Source: Margaritifera margaritifera (Eukaryota > Mollusca > Bivalvia > Unionida > Margaritiferidae). Taken from it: a stretch of DNA of 64,000 bases. Shown here piece after piece: positions 56,978 through 64,000 of this stretch (the stretch's first letter is position 1; each line of letters starts with the position of its first letter). The stretch covers positions 434,001-498,000 of the forward strand of contig JAQPZY010001610.1 in the NCBI GenBank assembly GCA_029931535.1. Reading direction: 5' to 3'. The notes under the pieces were generated by a model. The model saw only the letters and a program-made list of their open reading frames with translations, was not told the origin of the DNA and ran no database searches. Both the position numbers and the translations under genes were made by a program.

Positions 56978-59510
56978 TTTGGTACAAAAAGATCTCAGTA
57001 CATTTGTTGGGTTCTTTATTGACCAATATGCCACATCAGTATTTTTGAAATCATTTCAGGTCTTGTGACATGGGTATTTAAAAAGTCAACAGTCGGGTGC
57101 AGATTTAAAATTAATTTTTAAGTGGTCATATTACAAACTGTTTAAAACACTTGCAAAGCACAGAGATGTATCCAGGATTTTTGTATGCTGTTTTAACTTA
57201 AAAGGGGGTGGGGGTGGTGGTTGACTGAACACATGCACCAACTTCTTTCTGACTCACCCCAGGAGTAGTCTGCGCATGACAGGAGATTAGGCTCCATGTG
57301 AATTGAAAAACACCAGTGCCTCACTCAAGAAAGTATGAAATGTGTGAAGTTACATTCTGTAAAATTACAGTAGATCTTGAAGAAAGCAGTGTATCACATA
57401 ACTAAATTAGTAAGCTCTCTATCACTCTTTTCTTTAAAATATGAAATGTAGAATTGTGAGGTCATAGGTGATCCAGGGGAAGAATGTGTTGCATGGGATG
57501 TCTTCTTTACTGACAGACATAAGTTTAAATGTAAGTTCTACTCAAATACCCAGTAAGACTGGTTTATATCTGAGTCCTTTACCTACTAAAGGAATTAAGT
57601 TCAGTTGTAAAGGTATATTTATGCAGTCATACTTTTGAATTAACATAAGGACTCACTTTAAAAAGAACCAGCTGCTATTGTATTTGCACTGTATTGTTTA
57701 CTGTTGAAGGTTTTTAGGTAACTGTATATGGTGCTAAGTCAGTTGTTAAGTCAATGTCTGAATTTTTAAAAATAAAAATATAAAAATAGGAAAATGCAGC
57801 ACAATGACTCAAAGAGTCTCTCACAGAATGCCTAGTTGGTTTGTTGGTTGTTGTTCAACTGCACATCAACAGTTTGTGTCAAGTGCCATGCCCAAAAAAC
57901 TAACCATTGTGGTTCTGGAACTCATCGTAAAATGAATACAATAATAACAAAATGTAAAAAAATAAAAAAAAAATGAAACATTTTAAATCCTTTAAAAAAA
58001 TCAAGTTTGTGTAAATCATGTTCAATTAGGCTCATAATTATTGCATTTTTGTTAATTCTGTTCATGACTAAAGTGCATACAATGCACAGAATGCAAGTTT
58101 AAACAAACTAATATGTTAAGTTAGGGAAGAGAAAGACTGGAAAAGTTCCTAGCAATATTTGCACTTGATAAAGTTGCTTTTATTAATTCCTAAAAATGTC
58201 AAGTTATTGAATTTTCCAAAGGGTTTCATTCTTGTTAAATTGAATGAGACAGTCTAGTTTTGATGTCAACACATTGATGAAATTTGTGGTTAATGCCTTT
58301 CATAGATTAAACATGTTTACATGAAGATCAGATAGATTTAACAAGGTTACTTCTCTTTTAGGTGCTGCAAAATAAAAGCCAAGCTTAGTTGAAAGTCCTT
58401 CAATAGACAACATTGTGCACAAATTTTTCAATGACACCTGTTTAATATGAATATGCTATGCAAGTGCTTTCTTTGTTTACTTGGAGACCAGACATGAAGT
58501 TGTCTTGGAATTTAGTCAGATTACTTATTCATGACTCTTAATTATCCAGAGATTTTTTTTTTCGTCTTTTTCCAAGGCTAAGGCCAAGGCCCTACTTAAT
58601 GGGTATTTGTCCAAAAAAAGACGGAACTAAAAATTTATTTTGAGAAGGCCAAATTTAGAGGGATTTTTTGCATACATTGTTTTTGAAACTTTGAAACATG
58701 CCAAGAAAAGTGAGTTCAAAGCTTTCACTCAAATAAAGCATGAAATAAGTCATTTTTTTGTCTAAATTTGTTGTTTTTAAATTTTTTAATTTGTTGTTTT
58801 TAAAGGGTTATTCCAGACTTCAGAATAATATTTACTACAAAGCACAAGTGAGTACCTAGATAGTTTTGCTATATTTTCATCATAAAGACAAATTACAGAT
58901 GTACTCATTTGTGCTCTCCACATAAAAGTTACTTTTTGGACAAAATAAAAATGCGTTTTAACCTTTAAATGTTTTACGATCATTATCAAATTTTTCACAA
59001 TATATGTTGTGTTTGGATTAACTCAGCAGATCTAATAAATGGACTATTTTTCAGATGTATCAAGTTCAAATGCTGTCCGAGTTCTTTTTCTCTGTAGCTT
59101 AACCTGTCACAATAAATCTTTCTCTTGGAAAATAAATTATCATTGTATTTGGTATCTTGCATTGTTATCGAAACAAATAATAGTTAAATTGCAATTATTA
59201 TAGTAGCTTTTTGTCTCATTGTCAGAAAATGCAATATTTTTACAGCATTATCACATACTGGTAATAGTACTTGACGGTGATTCATGTAAAACAGACCTAT
59301 AAATATAAGAGACTGTACATGTCATGGCTCATGTCACCAATCATGTGAAGATCTGCAGTAAAACCGACCTTCTCCATTCCTGAAATGCCAAATAAAAATA
59401 TCAGACTTTTCTATATTTACTTTCTCAACATTGCTACTAGATATGATGCAAAGAATTGAGGTTGCTACTACCTAATAGTAAGTTTTGTTCTAGTAAGAAG
59501 AAAAAAAGAA
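56978..59510 (+). other. Intergenic or distal 3' UTR sequence, no gene recognised
   Basis: AT-rich. 57835-57900 holds a SINE-tail-like word (TTGGTTTGTTGGTTGTTGTT then CAACTGCACATCAACAG). A-rich stretches lie at about 57760 and 57960. No supported exon on either strand. Confidence 0.4.
57835..57900 (+). mobile_element. SINE tail fragment
   Basis: TGGTTTGTTGGTTGTTGTTC followed by AACTGCACATCAACAG resembles the tail module found in mollusc SINEs. No tRNA head is seen. Confidence 0.4.
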
Positions 59511-59519
59511 ATTTAAAGA

Positions 59520-59712
59520 ACAAACTGGATTTGCAGTGGTTTGCCCAACTTTTCCTAAACCACAACAGTGAATTTGCACAGGTTTGCCCGACTCTTTCTA
59601 AACCCCAACAGTGGATTTGCACTGGTTTGCCAGACTTTTTCTAAATCTCAACGGGGGATTTGGACTGGTATTTTTTGGGACTGGTTTGCCAGACTTTTTC
59701 AAAACCCCAAAA
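59520..59712 (+). repeat. ~48-bp minisatellite, ~4 copies
   Basis: Units share TGGTTTGCC(C/A)(A/G)ACTTTTTC, TAAACCCCAACAGTGGATTT and GCAC words. The last copies are diverged. Confidence 0.85.
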
Positions 59713-61273
59713 TTTTAAAACCATTCTCAGTGTAAAACTCTTACTCATGTCTGAACTATGACTTATGATTAACTCTGACCTATAAAAGTCACATAAAAGT
59801 ATGCTACTTAAACCGTTCAATATGACACTGAAATTAGGTTTGCAAATGGAGAGACCTACAATCATCAAAGTTGCACTGATTTTTAACATTATTTGTTCCG
59901 TTTGTTAATTTATTTGTAAACCATGTGCAACATCTTTGAAATGGATTTGTCTGAAAGCTTTTGCAAAGGAACTTTCTTGATTTTAGTCAACAATTTTAAA
60001 TGCATTTCATGACCAATTTTGCACATAAAATTAAAACTGTCAATTAAGGCATCATTTCAGTGATTTATTGCTGTGCTAGCTGTTAACACTGCTTTATTTG
60101 AGAGAGAGAGAGAGAGCGAGAATTGGGAGGGTTAAAAACTATACAACAAAATGAGAAGACATAATTTATACACATATATGCTCTCATCAGTCTCTTTATT
60201 TTAAATATTAAATAGCATGAAATCTGCAAGTCAAACTTCATAAAGTTTTTTTAAAAAATAAACACTATAGTCAAGATGAATTATAGTGCTAGCATGTACA
60301 AGTCAAGCAGACTAAACTTAAAAAGCAGTTACTTACTATAACTGTCTCCAAAAGTACATTATGGCAAAATAAGAGTATGTAACTGATGTAAAAGTACAAC
60401 ATGACATCATAATAGATTTTTTGTCCATTACAAGAGTTGTGGTTTCTGTGAAAATTTTATCAAGAGTTATCTCACACTTGGATGACAAAATACACCATCC
60501 TTTTATTGGTTTAATGAGAGAGAAACTTTAATCAGAAGGTTCACCTTCATCTGAGATAACCAAATTTCAAAGACATTTTACACTATACCGTATGAATAAC
60601 ATTCAGCTATAGGCAAACTGAAATGACACTTTTTACTGAAAATTTGAACATGATCAGAGATTATACATTTTTGATTTGTGTCACTTTCTCGTTTGCAAAA
60701 CCTGGTAAATAGAAAAAATCATCTATTCCCTCTTGGTTGAAATTAGCATTGACCATACAGAAAGAATGATTGAGGGAAAAATGTATAGCTAGTTAACTAT
60801 GTGCGAGACCTTTCAATCAGACTTAATGAATATTAAAACACTCGATGTCAGTCTACTATGAATCACCTAACTTTTTGGGGGGTGCAGAAGACATCTTTGC
60901 GATAATTCACGATGAGTCTCAGGAGTAAATTCACACCTCTCGCAATTAACAATGCAAAATATTTTTAAAAGCATTTTGTAGTCCAATGCCCGACAAGCAA
61001 GAATTCATGTACTTGCGATTAACTCCAGAGATGCAAGTTCGCAAAAATAAGATGTAGTGAAATAAAAGTGATGTACAGTATTTACGTCATTGGTTTATAT
61101 CATGGAACGAGAGACTGATAAGCGATATATAATATTTATGTCATTGGTTTGTATCATGGAATGAGAGACCGATTTAAAAGCATGTAGAAGAACTGCTCTT
61201 GGGACACGTGCTCGTTTTTATTTTTCAGCCTTCAAAAAAGTTCAATGCCTCGTAACTTGTAGGATGTAAAGCA
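59713..61273 (+). other. Intergenic sequence, no gene recognised
   Basis: Includes a short (GA)n at 60101-60121 and two ~60-bp near-repeats at 61080-61170 (CGTCATTGGTTTATATCATG / TGTCATTGGTTTGTATCATG). No coding signal. Confidence 0.4.
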
Positions 61274-61688
61274 GTCTTTCCAGCAACCCTAGTTTTTCCT
61301 AATTGTCTGTGTCAGACGGCCTATTTTGCCCTACTTTTTCCAAAATGGCCCTACTATCCTTACTTTTTTTTCGATTTTATATTCAAAATTGATTGCACAC
61401 TTCATGAACGGCCGTGGCGAAGCAAATACAAAATGTGGTCTCTGTGATGTGGAATTGGGTGTTTAGTAGATAGAGGCAATCTGGATCAAAGAGACATCTA
61501 ATATGCGATTAAGAACATGCTTTTTTTCAAGTTTACGAAGACAAGTCAAAAAAGGGGTTTATATTTCCAGTAATGTACATAAATTTCATACTGTTGTTTG
61601 TTTATCAAATATTCGTATTTTCCCCTACTTTTTTTTAAAAGTAGCTCTACTTCATTCTTGCATTTTTGCAAAGGGTTGTTGGAAAGAC
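61274..61688. mobile_element. Putative 415-bp MITE with 17-bp terminal inverted repeats
   Basis: The left end GTCTTTCCAGCAACCCT pairs with the right end AGGGTTGTTGGAAAGAC (one mismatch). Subterminal CCCTACTTTTT words are also in inverted orientation (61330 and 61625). The interior is non-coding. No clear target duplication, so the type is unassigned. Confidence 0.55.
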
Positions 61689-61963
61689 TAAATAAGAAAA
61701 ATCCAACTGGGTATCATGATCTTCGATTGTTGCCTTTTGTGTCCAACATCAAGGTCTGACCATGCAAAAGCTATTTTCTTACAAAATGAAGCAAGTTATA
61801 ATTTTCCGTCACAAAAGTCAAGGAGAACATTATACTGATTTAATTATTGTAGCGTTGGACTTTGTTTTTTTAATTCATAACTAGGATTTAGAGTCTGCGT
61901 TTGATCCATGTCACGCCAAAGTAGTATTTAAAACAAACGCAACCAAACCTTTTGATCTGAAAT

Positions 61964-62354
61964 CAAGTTGTCATTATTGGGTAATTACATTTTCAAGTTG
62001 TCGTTATTGGGTAATTACATTTTCAAGTTGTCGTTATTGGGTAATTACATTTTCAAGTTGTCATTATTGGGTAATTACATTTTCAAGTTGTCATTATTGG
62101 GTAATTACATTTTCAAGTTGTCATTATTGGGTAATTACATTTTCAAGTTGTCATTATTGGGTAATTACATTTTCAACTTGTCATTATTGGGTAATTACAT
62201 TTTCAAGTTGTCATTATTGGGTAATTACATTTTCAAGTTGTCATTATTGGGTAATTACATTTTCAAGTTGTCAATATTGGGTAATTACATTTTCAAGTTG
62301 TCATTATTGGGTAATTACATTTTCAAGTTGTCAATATTGGGTAATTACATTTTC
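61964..62354 (+). repeat. 30-bp minisatellite, 13 copies
   Basis: The unit is AAGTTGTCATTATTGGGTAA then TTACATTTTC, in exact 30-bp register with almost no variation (CGTTATT, CAATATT and AACTTG variants). The 205-codon open frame across it is a product of the 10-codon period. Confidence 0.97.
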
Positions 62355-64000
62355 GGAATATTAACCTTTCCAATACTTAATGTCTCCTTTTTGAGGCCGA
62401 AGATTTTGAAACCCATAATTTTGTTTTTCTATTCTTGTAGCATCACTCAGAGCTTCACTTGTTTCAAATCTCATTTTTGCCGCAGAAATACTTTTACATT
62501 TCATATGTGCACTTTTATCATCATAAAGTCAAGATTCCAAATTCGCAATTCAGTAACAGTCAGTTGGCCTGATGTTAATAAGTAAATAAAAAATCTTTAA
62601 AGTTTATATTAAGTGAGAATTATAGCGAGAGTATCTCCACATTCCTGGAAAATATTGAGCACGAGGTCCCAGATAAATCGAACACCTCTCCATTTTTAAA
62701 ACGAGGATTAGACATAAGGGGATTTTCTTTGTTCAACATTTGTAAAGGATATAATATAGCTCGAATAACTGAATGATTTTACAAGTGTCATTCTATTTTT
62801 TATTCGGTTACCTTTTCGTGGTCTAATTTTTTTTTTTTTTAATATTTTTTTTTTGGGCCTCGGGGTTTACACACTAATTTATTGATAATAAAAGTCAACT
62901 TAAAGGAAGACTTAAAAAAACAATGCCTATTTATATAGCTCTTTTTGCCTGTTTTCAGATGTACTATTAGACTCCATGACTGTTTCAGACCTTTAATTTT
63001 GCACCTTTCAACACGTTACCCCATAACAAACTTTAAAGTGACATTAATCAACTATATGAGAAACATGGCATAGTCAAAACGACGGCCATACTTATACTTA
63101 CATCAGTTTGCAAACCGACTAAAGCCCGTCAAAATACGGCACCTAACCATAGATAAATTACCGTAAAAATACGGCACCTAACCATAGATAAATTACCGGG
63201 AAATGATTTTATGATAGTATACATAATTAGCGCCAAACAGAATTTTGTTTCAATTGATGTTATTCTGAAACCTTTTCTGTGTTTTCTCATAACCTTAAAA
63301 AATAAATTATCTGATACAGACAAGATAATATGAAAGCGTGAAGCTGACTGCTGATATGCACGAAAGCTTTTATTTATTCGTATGGATTCATGAAGCGGTC
63401 GTTTATTCGTGAAGTGCTTCAGAGATATTTCATTACAACTTGGTGCGCTAAATCGAAAAGTTTCATTTACGAAAGTGCAGCTAATCCCAATTCCTCCTAG
63501 ACAAGGTTAGACACCCAGAGAGCTCTTTTGTTTTTCCTAAATCAGTGACAGTACATAGTTTTTGGAGTTGGAAGCAGATGGTCAGAAAACAGACCTTCAT
63601 TAATTCCATGTTTTGTAAGGAATCCGAATAACTAACGTTCTTACAACCTGTTAAAAAGTCACGCTTTTTGACCAAATACAACCATATCGGTTTTTTTGTA
63701 TACTTTTCTTTGTTGTTGCAATAGAATCGCATTTTATGTCCACGCCATGCCTATGGATGGAGCGTATAATGTTACACATGTCAATCCCTCACGTCACGTC
63801 CCGTCACCTAACGACCGTCACAAATTTCGTTTTTGCTCAATGACTTTTGAGGTCTTCATGGATTAGTATCCAATTTGGTCTGAGGTTTCACGTCAGGTTC
63901 AATTTTCAACGTTTTCCTGAAAAATATTACGGAGTTTGACTTAAAAACCTTGCCCTTCTGTTTCCATTCAACACCTTTTGAAGGACTTCATAGATTTAAA
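62355..64000 (+). other. Intergenic sequence, no gene recognised
   Basis: Contains a 34-bp direct duplication at 63131-63198 (AATACGGCACCTAACCATAG twice). At 63750-63790 a GGAGCGTATAATGTTACACATG word resembles the 32-bp minisatellite core. Nothing coding is supported. Confidence 0.4.

Noticed and set aside
61968..62585. 205-codon open frame with a ten-residue repeat (SLLGNYIFKL)
   Set aside because: It is a direct translation of a 30-bp minisatellite, which stays open because the period is a multiple of three. No start context, domain or splice evidence.

Overview
The window looks like eukaryotic, AT-rich, repeat-laden invertebrate DNA, most likely from a lophotrochozoan and probably a bivalve mollusc. 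The evidence is a large intron-rich gene with GT-AG splice sites and three tRNA-derived SINEs, two of which carry the metazoan 'GTCCTTGGG-CAAGGCACTT'-type core. There are also DIRS-like and Ty3/gypsy LTR retrotransposons, and composite repeats with ~145-150 bp tandem cores of the pearl/Helentron type known from bivalves. The species cannot be named from the sequence alone.

One host gene spans nearly the whole window on the + strand: the 3' half of a valyl-tRNA synthetase, best matched to the mitochondrial enzyme (VARS2). Ten coding exons (268-393, 805-909, 1857-2004, 8199-8323, 10078-10233, 20712-20918, 21510-21621, 24354-24529, 52178-52327, 56597-56665) join in perfect phase. They encode the last 457 residues: the end of the catalytic domain, the KMSKS loop, the anticodon-binding helical domain and a C-terminal coiled coil. 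The start of the gene lies upstream of the window. Everything else up to 56.6 kb is intronic, and 56.7-64 kb is 3' UTR and intergenic repeat sequence with no recognisable gene.

The introns are a repeat catalogue. Intron 3 (2.0-8.2 kb) holds 43-, 61- and 42-bp minisatellites. Intron 5 (10.2-20.7 kb) holds an inverted-repeat element, a tRNA-like remnant, a 5.6-kb array of a 22-bp unit with higher-order organisation, and a SINE. Intron 7 holds decayed tandem copies of the 3' end of exon 7. Intron 8 (27.6 kb) holds a dead DIRS-like tyrosine-recombinase retrotransposon (about 27.1-31.9 kb) and a structurally complete, very young LTR retrotransposon on the - strand (32952-39630). It also holds a broken hAT-like transposase, multi-hairpin MITEs and a SINE. 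Intron 9 has more minisatellites, a pearl-like array with AGGTCA repeats, and another SINE.

The most notable item is the LTR retrotransposon. It has one 1622-residue gag-pol reading frame with the unusual order Gag - protease - integrase - reverse transcriptase - RNase H (integrase before RT, as in Gmr1-type Ty3/gypsy elements). Its LTRs are 753 bp and differ at only two positions by eye. It has a tRNA-Pro-like primer site, a polypurine tract and a 4-bp target duplication inside a 32-bp minisatellite. Each LTR also carries a perfect three-part heat-shock element upstream of a CCAAT/TATA promoter.
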